A stretch of 64,000 nucleotides of DNA, from the NCBI RefSeq assembly GCF_050219315.1, contig NZ_CP116939.1:248001-312000 (forward strand). The letters are read 5' to 3'. The DNA comes from Megasphaera_A sueciensis. Lineage in GTDB: Bacteria > Bacillota > Negativicutes > Veillonellales > Megasphaeraceae. The notes beneath the pieces were generated by a model, which was given only the letters and a program-made list of their open reading frames with translations, was not told the origin of the DNA and ran no database searches. Shown in pieces: positions 41,895 to 50,094 of the stretch. The stretch's first letter is position 1. The number at the start of each line of letters is the position of its first letter. Position numbers and translations under genes: made by a program.

Positions 41895-42671
41895 GTGATA
41901 TTGTTCCATAGAAAAAGAATTATTATTATGCCGTCTGAAAATTCGATTTACATGATATCGTATTATAGAAATTGGCATGGACGCTGCGTTATGACAGAAG
42001 TAGATGTATTTCCATGCAGTAGTCCCGACTGGTTTAAAAATAGTGAAAAAATTAGTATAGTTATTTCTCAATTATGTAAATCATATAAAGTACAACATTG
42101 TTACATTACCATTATATTGGGAGGAGATAAATTATTACTGAAGCGTATTCAGATTCCTTCGAAAAAACATGCGGCAGCTTTATCCGCTATGGAATGGGAT
42201 GAAATTGTCAATGATAATGAGAGAAAGATTTTTGATGTTGCTTATAGCGGGACTGCAACAGATGGAATAAATCATTATTGGATGGCAGCTGTTTATCCGT
42301 ATGATTTAATAATGGCTTTTTGCATAGCATTTAGACAGGAAGAAAATATAGTTGATAGGATAGATACGATGCCAAGTCTTTTAAGCCGATTTTATAGTGA
42401 TTTGTCAGGCACGTTATATTGTCAAGCTGAAGCAGGTACTCATATTTGCGTATATGACCGGGGAATACTTAATGCGTATCGGTGGCATGATGGTATTCCC
42501 GGAGAATTTTTACAATGGATTGAGGATAATGGGGAACAAGATATGTTGTATCGGCCTTTGGTGAGAATAAAAGAACAATGGAATTTGCCTTATATACAGA
42601 AAGATTGTCAAAAAAAAATATCTGATTACCATTTACAGTATCCAACAGCGTTCTTTTTGCCATTATTATAG
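41895..42671 (+). CDS. pilM: PilM-like pilus inner-membrane complex protein
   Basis: A 258-residue protein at the PilM position, next to a PilN-like gene. The sequence is very divergent: no clear actin-like ATP motif is visible, and only the context and size, together with a stretch like GGDKLLLKRIQIPSKKHAAAL that recalls PilM's PilN-binding region, support the call. PilM binds the cytoplasmic tail of PilN. The start is GTG at 41895, ten bases after AAGGAAG; a GTG at 41886 lies too close. It could also be a truncated GspL-type protein. Confidence 0.6.
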   Translation: MILFHRKRIIIMPSENSIYMISYYRNWHGRCVMTEVDVFPCSSPDWFKNSEKISIVISQLCKSYKVQHCYITIILGGDKLLLKRIQIPSKKHAAALSAMEWDEIVNDNERKIFDVAYSGTATDGINHYWMAAVYPYDLIMAFCIAFRQEENIVDRIDTMPSLLSRFYSDLSGTLYCQAEAGTHICVYDRGILNAYRWHDGIPGEFLQWIEDNGEQDMLYRPLVRIKEQWNLPYIQKDCQKKISDYHLQYPTAFFLPLL

Positions 42672-42682
42672 GAGGAAGTGAT

Positions 42683-43228
42683 ATGCATTTTAATTTACTT
42701 CCTCAGGAAGAACGCTGTTGTCGCTGGAAGCAGATAAAACACGATGTGCTTTTTTTGATATTTAGTATTATGTCGGTATCCGCTTTTTGTTTTGCTGTTG
42801 CCGGTACTATATTTTCTGCACAAGTTGATAGACAAAAAATATATTATACGGATCAGTTGCAGCCTGTTCAAACTTGGATTATACAGAATAACCGGATTTG
42901 TGAGCAAATCACACGGGAGGTTTCCGGCATACAAAAAAATAGCGCTGCCATATCCCCTTGGACATCCGTACTGGTTTGTCTGGCTGATACGAAACCGCAT
43001 GATATAGAAGTCCGGTCCTTGCAAATTCGTCAAAAAAAACTTTGTGTTAATGCTGTTGCACTGCAAGTGCCGCAGGTACAAGGCTGGCAGAAAAAACTTC
43101 AGAAGACAGCACTATTTACGGCTGTTTCTGTTACCAGAATAAATCATAAAGAACCTAAGTCCATTGCTTTTGATTTAGAAATGGAGATAGCTGATGGTAT
43201 ATTTAAACCTGAAAATAACAAAATATAA
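42683..43228 (+). CDS. pilN: PilN-like inner-membrane protein
   Basis: A 181-residue bitopic membrane protein. It starts MHFNLLPQEERCC, with the NLLP motif that binds PilM, then one membrane helix (about residues 24-47) and a periplasmic coiled-coil and ferredoxin-like part. This is the normal PilN plan. AGGAGG precedes the ATG. It overlaps the next gene, a PilO-like protein, by 35 bases. PilN and PilO form the inner-membrane alignment complex of the pilus machine. Confidence 0.8.
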   Translation: MHFNLLPQEERCCRWKQIKHDVLFLIFSIMSVSAFCFAVAGTIFSAQVDRQKIYYTDQLQPVQTWIIQNNRICEQITREVSGIQKNSAAISPWTSVLVCLADTKPHDIEVRSLQIRQKKLCVNAVALQVPQVQGWQKKLQKTALFTAVSVTRINHKEPKSIAFDLEMEIADGIFKPENNKI

Positions 43229-43664
43229 ATGTATAACGGTCCTTTGTTTGGTTTTATTTTTAACGAATGTAGGATTTATGTGGCGGTGCTTTTATTGGTA
43301 CAACACAAGGTGTCTATGGAGAAAAACAATACAAAGTTTGGAAAATTCAGCTGGGATGATGTCATATACGGAAGTAAATGATGCAGCGTGGACAAGTAAT
43401 TATACCGTTCAAAAAGAGCCGCCGCTAAATGTTTTGCAGAGAGAAGCTGAAAAATATGGTCTCTATCTCGAAACTATTCGTGTAAAGGAAGATCGTTCAT
43501 ATTTTTATGATATAGTATTGGAGGGGACTTATTACAGCCTTATATATTTTTTAAATGCAGTAGAAAAAGAAGCTCCTTGTATTAGAATAGAACTTCAATC
43601 TGTAGAAACAGGACAGGATAATTTAAAAATAAAAATGACCGCATATATTTTAAGCGGGGTATAA
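43194..43664 (+). CDS. pilO: PilO-like inner-membrane protein
   Basis: A 156-residue bitopic protein: short cytoplasmic start, one helix (about residues 12-30, TVLCLVLFLTNVGFMW), then a periplasmic domain with a coiled-coil and a final ferredoxin-like fold (YSLIYFLNAVEKEAPCIRIEL). The family match is inferred from size and place after PilN; the sequence is divergent. GGAG precedes the ATG inside pilN. It ends the operon; a hairpin terminator follows. No pilP or pilQ secretin gene is found downstream. Confidence 0.72.
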   Translation: MVYLNLKITKYKCITVLCLVLFLTNVGFMWRCFYWYNTRCLWRKTIQSLENSAGMMSYTEVNDAAWTSNYTVQKEPPLNVLQREAEKYGLYLETIRVKEDRSYFYDIVLEGTYYSLIYFLNAVEKEAPCIRIELQSVETGQDNLKIKMTAYILSGV

Positions 43665-43680
43665 AAAGATAAATACATGA

Positions 43681-43735
43681 CGCTTTTTTCTGCTTTTATT
43701 CAACCAGATCATAGGGAAGCAGAAAAAAGCGTTTT
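43681..43735 (+). terminator. Terminator of the pilus operon
   Basis: A 15-bp perfect stem (CGCTTTTTTCTGCTT with its complement at 43717-43731, 21-base loop) is followed by a short TTTT. It ends the twelve-gene unit. Confidence 0.8.
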
Positions 43736-43848
43736 AATGATGTAATTATAAGAGAAAATTTGCTATAATTATAATATTAAGTATAAAAGCAGTATAGAGA
43801 TAAAGGGAAATTCAAGAACGTAACGTTAGATATGAAGGAGGGACGGCA

Positions 43849-44397
43849 GTGAAACGGAATATAGTCCTTGTGGGAATGATGGGGAGTGGCAAGAGCCATA
43901 TAGGCCGCAAGCTTGCAGCACGTCTCCAATGGCAATTTGTAGATACGGATCGTCGTATTGAACGATTTGTCGGAAAAAGCATTGCCGAATTTTACGCAGA
44001 GCAAGGTGAGGCGGCTTTTCGTGAACGCGAATTAAATGTATTGCAGCAGGTAAGCCGTTATCATGAGGCAATTATATCTTTTGGCGGTAATTTTCCTATG
44101 AGTTTGGAATTGTACCGTGTTTTGCATCGTTTTGGGTATATTGTAGCTTTGCAATCCGAGCCTTTTCGTGTGGAAGAGCGGGTTGGGCGTCATGTTGGCA
44201 AACGCCCGACCGTAGATTATGATCACTTGCATGAATTTGTCATGAAGATGATGGGGGAATGGCAGGAAATTTATCCGTATTGTGATTTTGTGGTGGATAC
44301 AACAACTTTCAGTGCAGGACAGATTGTGGATAAAATTATTGAAAAAATAAAAGCGGATGAAATTGTATTTGCATCCCGTGTACCGAAGGAGGAATGA
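43849..44397 (+). CDS. aroK: Shikimate kinase
   Basis: A 182-residue P-loop kinase that phosphorylates shikimate in aromatic amino acid synthesis. The Walker A motif is GMMGSGKSHIG, the shikimate-binding Asp is in FVDTDRRIE, the Arg in FRERE, and the ATP lid has GKRPTV. The third site, usually GGG, reads FGGNF, which weakens it but keeps the glycine pair. The start is GTG at 43849 after AAGGAGGG with a 6-base gap; the M-initiated frame confirms it. It lies 4 bases upstream of pfkA, so the two are probably cotranscribed. No other shikimate genes are near. Confidence 0.88.
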   Translation: MKRNIVLVGMMGSGKSHIGRKLAARLQWQFVDTDRRIERFVGKSIAEFYAEQGEAAFRERELNVLQQVSRYHEAIISFGGNFPMSLELYRVLHRFGYIVALQSEPFRVEERVGRHVGKRPTVDYDHLHEFVMKMMGEWQEIYPYCDFVVDTTTFSAGQIVDKIIEKIKADEIVFASRVPKEE

Positions 44398-44401
44398 AGT
44401 G

Positions 44402-45364
44402 ATGATTACTAAATTAGGAATATTAACAAGCGGCGGTGATGCACCCGGTATGAATCCGGCTATCCGCGGCGTTACACGGTATGCATTAGATAAGGGAATT
44501 GCTGTTGAAGGTATTTTACGCGGATATGAAGGACTGCTTCGTCAGGAAAGTATTTTGCTGGATCAGCGTTCTGTTGGAGAAATCATTCACCGGGGAGGAA
44601 CTATGTTGCGGACTGCCCGCTGTGAATCCTTTATTCATGAAGATGCACAGCGGCAGGCTGTCGATTTTCTTCGTTCAAGGGAGATAGAAGCTCTTATTGT
44701 TGTTGGCGGCGACGGATCCATGAAAGGAGCGCAATGCTTAAGCCGATTGGGTATGCCGACTATAACTATTCCCGGTACAATTGATAATGACATGCCTGGT
44801 ACAGAGTACACTCTGGGATTTGATACAGCTGTAAATACAGTATTGCAGTCCGTTAATAAAATCAGAGATACTGCTTATTCTCATGAACGGGTAGCCGTCG
44901 TGGAAGTTATGGGACGCCATGCTGGTTTTATTGCTCTTCACGCTGGAATGGCCTCCGGAGCAGAAGCTGTTCTCGTGCCGGAACATAATGTGTCGTTGGA
45001 AGATCTTTGCAATCGGCTGTATGAATCGCATAAGCATAAAAAACTCAGCAGCATTGTTATTGTTGCGGAAGGTGCTATGAGTGGTTCTGATGTGGTATCT
45101 TATATTAAGGAACACACGTATTTGGAACCTAGCTTAACCGTTCTTGGATATGTGCAGCGCGGAGGGGCTCCGACGGCATTAGATGCCATATTGGCAGGCC
45201 TTTTTGCACAAAAAGCCGTAGACTGCTTGTGCCAAGGTACCGTTAATGTAGTTATCGGACTTTTACAGAATCGGCTGGTAGCTACACCTTACACGGAAAC
45301 AGACAGAATGCATTTTTCAATTGATGATAATATGTATAACTTACTGCATCAACTGGGAAAATAA
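44402..45364 (+). CDS. pfkA: ATP-dependent 6-phosphofructokinase
   Basis: A 320-residue glycolytic enzyme that makes fructose 1,6-bisphosphate. The signature ILTSGGDAPGMN opens it; GGDGSMKGA is the ATP-type variant (Gly after GGD, rather than the Asp seen in PPi-dependent enzymes). The catalytic PGTIDNDMPGT and substrate region VVEVMGRHAGFIA are intact. The start at 44402 follows AAGGAGG by 9 bases; an upstream frame to 44357 overlaps aroK. It is the last gene before a promoter and transport genes. Confidence 0.95.
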   Translation: MITKLGILTSGGDAPGMNPAIRGVTRYALDKGIAVEGILRGYEGLLRQESILLDQRSVGEIIHRGGTMLRTARCESFIHEDAQRQAVDFLRSREIEALIVVGGDGSMKGAQCLSRLGMPTITIPGTIDNDMPGTEYTLGFDTAVNTVLQSVNKIRDTAYSHERVAVVEVMGRHAGFIALHAGMASGAEAVLVPEHNVSLEDLCNRLYESHKHKKLSSIVIVAEGAMSGSDVVSYIKEHTYLEPSLTVLGYVQRGGAPTALDAILAGLFAQKAVDCLCQGTVNVVIGLLQNRLVATPYTETDRMHFSIDDNMYNLLHQLGK

Positions 45365-45416
45365 CTATATAAATGTGTATATCCGGCAGCGGGGCTTGGT
45401 AATGTAAATATATTAA

Positions 45417-45445
45417 TTGACATTGTATAATAATGTATTTATAAT
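45417..45445 (+). promoter_or_regulatory. Consensus promoter of the amino-acid ABC genes
   Basis: TTGACA at 45417-45422 and TATAAT at 45440-45445, both perfect, are spaced by 17 bases. It is the best match to a vegetative promoter in the window and implies strong expression of the permease-ATPase pair. Confidence 0.8.
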
Positions 45446-45493
45446 AGAAATGTTGTTTGTTGGACTTTTTCATTTATATGAGGAGTGTTGTTC

Positions 45494-46159
45494 ATGAGCT
45501 TTGATTTTAATCTAATTGTGCAATCTCTGCCACTTTTGCTGGGAGGTGCTCTTGTTACAATTGAGATTACGGCTATTGCCGTAAGTATCGGCTTTTTGCT
45601 TGGTTTGTTTGTTAGTATTTGCAGGTTATCAGGGGTAAAAATTGTTCAATTTATCGCTGTATCCTACGTCAATATTATTCGCGGTACACCTATGCTGGTT
45701 CAGATTTTCCTGATTTACTTTGCACTTCCTATGATTGTCGGACAGCGTATTGATCCTTTTGTTGCTGCCGTTGCTGCTTGTTCTATCAACAGCGGGGCTT
45801 ACGTTTCAGAAATTTTCCGTGCAGGTATTCAATCGGTTGATAAAGGACAAATGGAAGCTGGACGGTCTCTGGGGTTATCTTGGGGACAGACGATGCAGTA
45901 CGTTATTCTGCCGCAGGCTTTCAAACACGTTATTCCACCGCTAGGAAATGAATTTATTTCTATGACGAAGGAAACATCACTGGTATCGGTAATTGGCTTC
46001 GAAGAATTGACGCGCCGCGGGCAGCTTATTATTGCCAAAACATACGGATCCTTTGAAATATGGATCACTGTTGCTGCAATTTATCTTGTTATGACCTTTG
46101 GTATTGCCCGTTTAGTGAGTTATTTGGAACGGAGGTTTGCAACCGATGATAGAAATTAA
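45494..46159 (+). CDS. Polar amino acid ABC transporter permease
   Basis: A 221-residue inner-membrane permease of the His/Glu/Gln/Arg family, with about five helices. The EAA loop reads EAGRSLGLSWGQTMQYVILPQA, and the N-terminal GALVTIEITAIAV and VNIIRGTPMLVQIFLIYF are family marks. AGGAG precedes the ATG at 45494. It overlaps the ATPase gene by 14 bases. No periplasmic binding-protein gene lies beside it, so the substrate and its receptor are unknown. A perfect consensus promoter is upstream. Confidence 0.92.
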   Translation: MSFDFNLIVQSLPLLLGGALVTIEITAIAVSIGFLLGLFVSICRLSGVKIVQFIAVSYVNIIRGTPMLVQIFLIYFALPMIVGQRIDPFVAAVAACSINSGAYVSEIFRAGIQSVDKGQMEAGRSLGLSWGQTMQYVILPQAFKHVIPPLGNEFISMTKETSLVSVIGFEELTRRGQLIIAKTYGSFEIWITVAAIYLVMTFGIARLVSYLERRFATDDRN

Positions 46160-46865
46160 GGATTTGAGAAAAAATTTTGGTTCCCTCCAGGTTCTCAAAG
46201 GTATTAATCTGACGATTCACGATAAAGAAGTGGTTGTTATTATTGGTCCTTCCGGTTCGGGAAAAAGTACGATACTTCGTTGTATAAATTATTTGGAACC
46301 ACCGACTTCCGGCGAGATTTCTGTCGATGGGCTCAGTATGAATGATACTAAAAGTATTAATGCCATACGTATGGAAGTAGGGATGGTGTTCCAACGGTTT
46401 AATTTATTCCCGCATATGACGGTTCTTAATAATATTACACTGTCTCCTATCAAGACCCGCCATATTTCGCGGAAAGAAGCGGAAGAATCGGCGATTCAGC
46501 TGTTGCAGAAAGTGGGTCTTGAAGATAAAAAAGATGCATATCCTGAAATGTTGTCCGGTGGACAGCAGCAGCGTGTGGCGATTGCCAGAGCGCTGGCTAT
46601 GAAACCTAAATTCATGTTGTTTGATGAACCGACATCTGCTTTGGATCCGGAAATGGTCCGTGAAGTTCTTGATGTTATTAAAGACCTGGCTAAAGAAGGC
46701 ATGGCGATGGCTATTGTGACACATGAAATGGGATTTGCCAGGGAAGTGGCAGATCGTGTTTTATTTATTGATGAAGGCGTTATTATGGAAGAAGGAAAAC
46801 CGGACGATTTGTTCTTTCATCCACAGGAGGAACGGACAAAATTATTTTTATCAAAAATATTGTAG
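46146..46865 (+). CDS. Polar amino acid ABC transporter ATPase
   Basis: A 239-residue ATPase of the GlnQ/HisP type. Walker A is GPSGSGKST, the signature LSGGQQQRVAIARAL, Walker B FMLFDEPTSALDPEM, and the switch His is in IVTHEMGFAREV. It powers the permease encoded just before it. The start at 46146 has GGAGG 10 bases upstream; a TTG at 46137 is not needed. The operon ends at a terminator. Confidence 0.94.
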   Translation: MIEIKDLRKNFGSLQVLKGINLTIHDKEVVVIIGPSGSGKSTILRCINYLEPPTSGEISVDGLSMNDTKSINAIRMEVGMVFQRFNLFPHMTVLNNITLSPIKTRHISRKEAEESAIQLLQKVGLEDKKDAYPEMLSGGQQQRVAIARALAMKPKFMLFDEPTSALDPEMVREVLDVIKDLAKEGMAMAIVTHEMGFAREVADRVLFIDEGVIMEEGKPDDLFFHPQEERTKLFLSKIL

Positions 46866-46870
46866 GTATA

Positions 46871-46894
46871 TTGGCACCCTTTCGGGTGCCTTTT
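46871..46894 (+). terminator. Intrinsic terminator of the ABC pair
   Basis: A 7-bp GC-rich stem GGCACCC/GGGTGCC with a TTTC loop is followed by TTTT. The purine operon promoter begins four bases later. Confidence 0.85.
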
Positions 46895-46897
46895 ACA

Positions 46898-46926
46898 TTG
46901 ACACTGCTTATTGTTTTTGATACAAT
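46898..46926 (+). promoter_or_regulatory. Promoter of the purine operon
   Basis: TTGACA at 46898-46903 and TACAAT at 46921-46926 are spaced by 17 bases. Transcription would start near 46933, leaving a leader of about 170 bases before purE. Confidence 0.75.
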
Positions 46927-46971
46927 TTATGTGTATTCAATGAATTAATACATCAACGGGGAGATGCAGGC

Positions 46972-47040
46972 ATGAATATATGTTTATGGACTGGAGATAT
47001 GCGGTTTATAAATTCATGCACTGGCAGTCTATCTAGATGA
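46972..47040 (+). CDS. Possible leader peptide of the purine operon
   Basis: A 22-codon frame (MNICLWTGDMRF, then INSCTGSLSR and a stop) follows GGGGAG by seven bases. It lies between the promoter and the intrinsic terminator at 47048. It could be a translated leader acting in attenuation, or chance. The same stretch can form a GCATGAAT/ATTCATGC closing stem (about 46970-47019) with a structured interior, which would fit an RNA aptamer instead. Confidence 0.35.
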   Translation: MNICLWTGDMRFINSCTGSLSR

Positions 47041-47047
47041 ATACGTT

Positions 47048-47082
47048 CCCAAGGGTGATTTGTGTCACTTTTGGGTTTTTTA
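47048..47082 (+). terminator. Attenuator-like terminator ahead of purE
   Basis: A stem CCCAAGGGTGA paired with TCACTTTTGGG, with a TTTGTG-type loop, is followed by TTTTTTA. It lies inside the leader, between the promoter and purE, so transcription of the purine genes must read through it. This placement is typical of attenuation or riboswitch control. Confidence 0.75.
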
Positions 47083-47102
47083 TTTTCTAAGGAGGGATTG
47101 TT

Positions 47103-47597
47103 TTGAAAGTCGGATTGGTTATGGGAAGCGATTCAGATTTTCCCATTATGAAAAAAGCCTTGAATGTGTTCAAGGAATTTGATGTTGCATGTGAAGTACT
47201 GTTAGCTTCGGCGCATCGTACACCGGCGGTAGTTAAAGACTTTTCGGCGGGTGCAAGGGAACGCGGACTCAGCTGTATTATAGCCGGAGCAGGTGCTGCC
47301 GCGCATTTGCCGGGAGTCATTGCCAGTTTTACGACTTTACCTGTCATAGGAGTACCTATTGATGCGACAAGCTTGAAAGGAATGGACGCGTTACTGGCTA
47401 TTGTGCAAATGCCATCCGGCATGCCTGTGGCAACTATGGCTATTAACGGTGCAAAAAATGCAGCATTATTCGCTATTCAGATTGGAGCTGCCAATGATCC
47501 GACCTTAGCTGCAAAATATAAAACGTATCGCGAAGATATGGCAGCACAGGTTATTGCTAAAAATAAAAAATTACAAGAGTCTTTAGAAAGTAATTAA
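47103..47597 (+). CDS. purE: N5-carboxyaminoimidazole ribonucleotide mutase
   Basis: A 164-residue class I PurE, which moves the carboxyl group from N5 to C4 of carboxyaminoimidazole ribonucleotide. The N-terminal GLVMGSDSDFPIM and the LASAHRTP loop with the catalytic His are intact, followed by AGAGAAAHLPGVIAS. It starts at TTG 47103 after AAGGAGG. It is the first structural gene of purE-F-M-N-H'-D. No purK (its usual partner) is in the operon as seen here. Confidence 0.95.
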   Translation: MKVGLVMGSDSDFPIMKKALNVFKEFDVACEVLLASAHRTPAVVKDFSAGARERGLSCIIAGAGAAAHLPGVIASFTTLPVIGVPIDATSLKGMDALLAIVQMPSGMPVATMAINGAKNAALFAIQIGAANDPTLAAKYKTYREDMAAQVIAKNKKLQESLESN

Positions 47598-47612
47598 TAA
47601 CAGGAGGGGCAC

Positions 47613-49040
47613 ATGTTATACGATCCGATTTGGGACAAACGGCATGAAGAATGTGGTGTACTGGGGATTTTAGATAAAAGTATGGATATTCCCCGGTATG
47701 TATACTGGGGGTTATTTGCTTTACAGCATCGCGGACAAGAAAGCGGTGGGATTGCTGTTTCCACGGATGACGGCATCAAAACATTTCGCGGTATGGGATT
47801 GGTAAGTAATGTTTTTGCTGATGGAGTTCCTGAGGTTGAAGGACACATCGGTATCGGCCATGTCCGCTATTCGACGACAGGGTCTAATAATCCGGCTAAT
47901 ATCCAACCTCTTACTGTCTATACTTCTAAAGGACAGGTTGCGCTGGCACATAATGGAAATTTGACGAATACGCGTACCTTGCGTACGGAGTTAGACGATG
48001 GGGGCGCTACGTTTCAGACGACAATGGATAGTGAAATTATTGTCAATTTGATTAGCCGCAGTCGTAAAGATACAGTAGAAGAACAAATCATGGAAAGCAT
48101 GAACCGTATTCAAGGTGCATATGCACTTGTTATTATGACCAAGGATAAATTATTTGGCGTGCGTGATCCTTATGGATTCCGTCCGCTCTGCATAGGCCGG
48201 ACAACTAACGGAGGCTGGGTGCTTTCGTCGGAAACTTGCGGCCTTGATGCCATCGGAGCTTCTTTTGTACGGGATGTTCAGCCCGGAGAAATGGTATCCA
48301 TTACAGAAAGCGGTATTACATCTACGTTTTTTGCCAAAGCGGATCGCAAACAAATTTGTTCTTTTGAATATATTTACTTTGCTCGTCCCGATAGTGTTAT
48401 TGACGGACAAGATGTATATCAGGCACGTCTTGCGATGGGACGTGAAATGGCTAAAGAAACACAGTATGATGCGGATCTTGTTATTTCTGTCCCGGACAGC
48501 GGCAATACAGCAGCTATCGGATATGCTATGGAATCGGGGATTCCTTTTAATCACGGACTTATCAAGAATCGGTATATGGGGCGTACCTTTATTAAACCGA
48601 ATCAAAAGCAGCGGGAACTCGCTGTACGGATGAAATTAAATGTCGTCAAATCGGTTGTAAAGGGAAAACGCATCGTGATGGTGGATGATTCCATTGTCCG
48701 AGGTACGACCAGCGGCATTATCTGTAAATTGCTGCGTGAAGCAGGTGCGAAAGAAGTAAATATGTGTGTGTCTGCACCGCCTATCATGTATCCTTGCTTT
48801 TACGGCATTGATACATCAGTGCGCAAAGAACTTATTGCCGCGACGCTCAGTGTAGAAGAAATACGCAAGTTTATAGGTGTTGACCGACTCCATTTTATTT
48901 CTATAGAAGGGCTTTGCCGGGCCATTCCCGACATTCCGCGGGAGGATATGTGTCTGGCCTGCTTTAATAATGACTATCCGACGGACATTCCGGCGGCGAA
49001 CGAGAAAGGAGAAAAATATGCTCTCGAAGTCAACAAGTGA
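47613..49040 (+). CDS. purF: Amidophosphoribosyltransferase
   Basis: A 475-residue enzyme of the first committed purine step, making phosphoribosylamine from PRPP and glutamine. A 13-residue propeptide is followed by the Ntn nucleophile C14 in HEECGVLGI. The PRPP loop is VMVDDSIVRGTT. Bacillus-type [4Fe-4S] ligand cysteines are present (CSFEYIYF, CFYGID and CLAC), so it is the iron-sulfur, regulated form. AGGAGG precedes the start. The end overlaps purM by 23 bases. Confidence 0.96.
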   Translation: MLYDPIWDKRHEECGVLGILDKSMDIPRYVYWGLFALQHRGQESGGIAVSTDDGIKTFRGMGLVSNVFADGVPEVEGHIGIGHVRYSTTGSNNPANIQPLTVYTSKGQVALAHNGNLTNTRTLRTELDDGGATFQTTMDSEIIVNLISRSRKDTVEEQIMESMNRIQGAYALVIMTKDKLFGVRDPYGFRPLCIGRTTNGGWVLSSETCGLDAIGASFVRDVQPGEMVSITESGITSTFFAKADRKQICSFEYIYFARPDSVIDGQDVYQARLAMGREMAKETQYDADLVISVPDSGNTAAIGYAMESGIPFNHGLIKNRYMGRTFIKPNQKQRELAVRMKLNVVKSVVKGKRIVMVDDSIVRGTTSGIICKLLREAGAKEVNMCVSAPPIMYPCFYGIDTSVRKELIAATLSVEEIRKFIGVDRLHFISIEGLCRAIPDIPREDMCLACFNNDYPTDIPAANEKGEKYALEVNK

Positions 49041-50094
49041 TAAAGGTTTGACCTATGCTGATGCTGGTGTAGATATTGATGCCGGAAATAAGGCTGTGGA
49101 ATTGATGAAAGACTCTGTAAAAGCGACATATCGTCCGGAGGTTCTGGGTGATCTTGGCGGATTTGGCGGTCTTTTTTCTCTATGTGAATTTGGACTGAAG
49201 CAACCTGTTCTCGTAAGCGGCACGGATGGTGTAGGAACTAAGCTTCGTCTGGCCATTATGATGAATAAGCATGATACGGTAGGACAGGACTGTGTAGCCA
49301 TGTCGATTAACGATGTGCTTGTACAGGGGGCGGAACCTCTATTCTTTCTTGATTACATTGCTGTCGGTAAGCTTGATCCGGTCCAGGTAGCGGCTATCGT
49401 CAAGGGAGTTGCACAGGCATGTGAAGAATCAGGTTGTGCACTTTTAGGCGGTGAAACCGCTGAAATGGCTGGATTTTATGCCAAAGATGACTATGATTTG
49501 GCTGGATTTGGCGTCGGTATTGTCGATCGCAGCAAACTTATTACCGGTGAAAAGCTGACAGCGGGTGATGTCCTTATCGGGCTTCCTTCGACGGGTATTC
49601 ATTCCAATGGATTTTCTCTGGTTCGTAAAATTGTTTTTGACCGCCAAAAATTAGATTTGCAGGAATATATGGATGAACTTCATATGCCGCTTGGAGAATG
49701 CCTGCTTACACCTACCCGGTTGTATCCGAAACCATGTTTGCCGATTATCCGTAATTTCGATGTAAAAGGTATGGTGCATATTACTGGCGGCGGTTTCTAT
49801 GAAAATATTCCCCGCGTTTTCCCTAAGGGGAAAAAACTGGGTGTGGAAATTGATGTGACAGCTTGGCCGCAGCTTCCTATTTTTGGACTGCTTCAAAAGT
49901 GGGGCGGTGTGGATGACCGTGAAATGTATCGCACCTTTAACATGGGTATCGGCATGATCATGATGGTTGCAAAGGAAGATGCCGATGCGGTAATGGCTGA
50001 TTTGGCAAAACGTAATGAAAAGGCATATTATATCGGCACTGTTGTGGAATCCGATGTTCCGGTTCGGTTGCGGGGAGGCGCTTTCGATGACTAA
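49018..50094 (+). CDS. purM: Phosphoribosylformylglycinamidine cyclo-ligase
   Basis: A 358-residue AIR synthetase using ATP to close the imidazole ring. The marks LTYADAGVDIDAG, VSGTDGVGTKLRLA and LGGETAEMAGFY are intact, and it has the two-domain PurM fold. The start at 49018 follows AAAGGAG; the longer frame to 48970 lies within purF. Its last 8 bases overlap purN. Confidence 0.96.
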   Translation: MLSKSTSDKGLTYADAGVDIDAGNKAVELMKDSVKATYRPEVLGDLGGFGGLFSLCEFGLKQPVLVSGTDGVGTKLRLAIMMNKHDTVGQDCVAMSINDVLVQGAEPLFFLDYIAVGKLDPVQVAAIVKGVAQACEESGCALLGGETAEMAGFYAKDDYDLAGFGVGIVDRSKLITGEKLTAGDVLIGLPSTGIHSNGFSLVRKIVFDRQKLDLQEYMDELHMPLGECLLTPTRLYPKPCLPIIRNFDVKGMVHITGGGFYENIPRVFPKGKKLGVEIDVTAWPQLPIFGLLQKWGGVDDREMYRTFNMGIGMIMMVAKEDADAVMADLAKRNEKAYYIGTVVESDVPVRLRGGAFDD

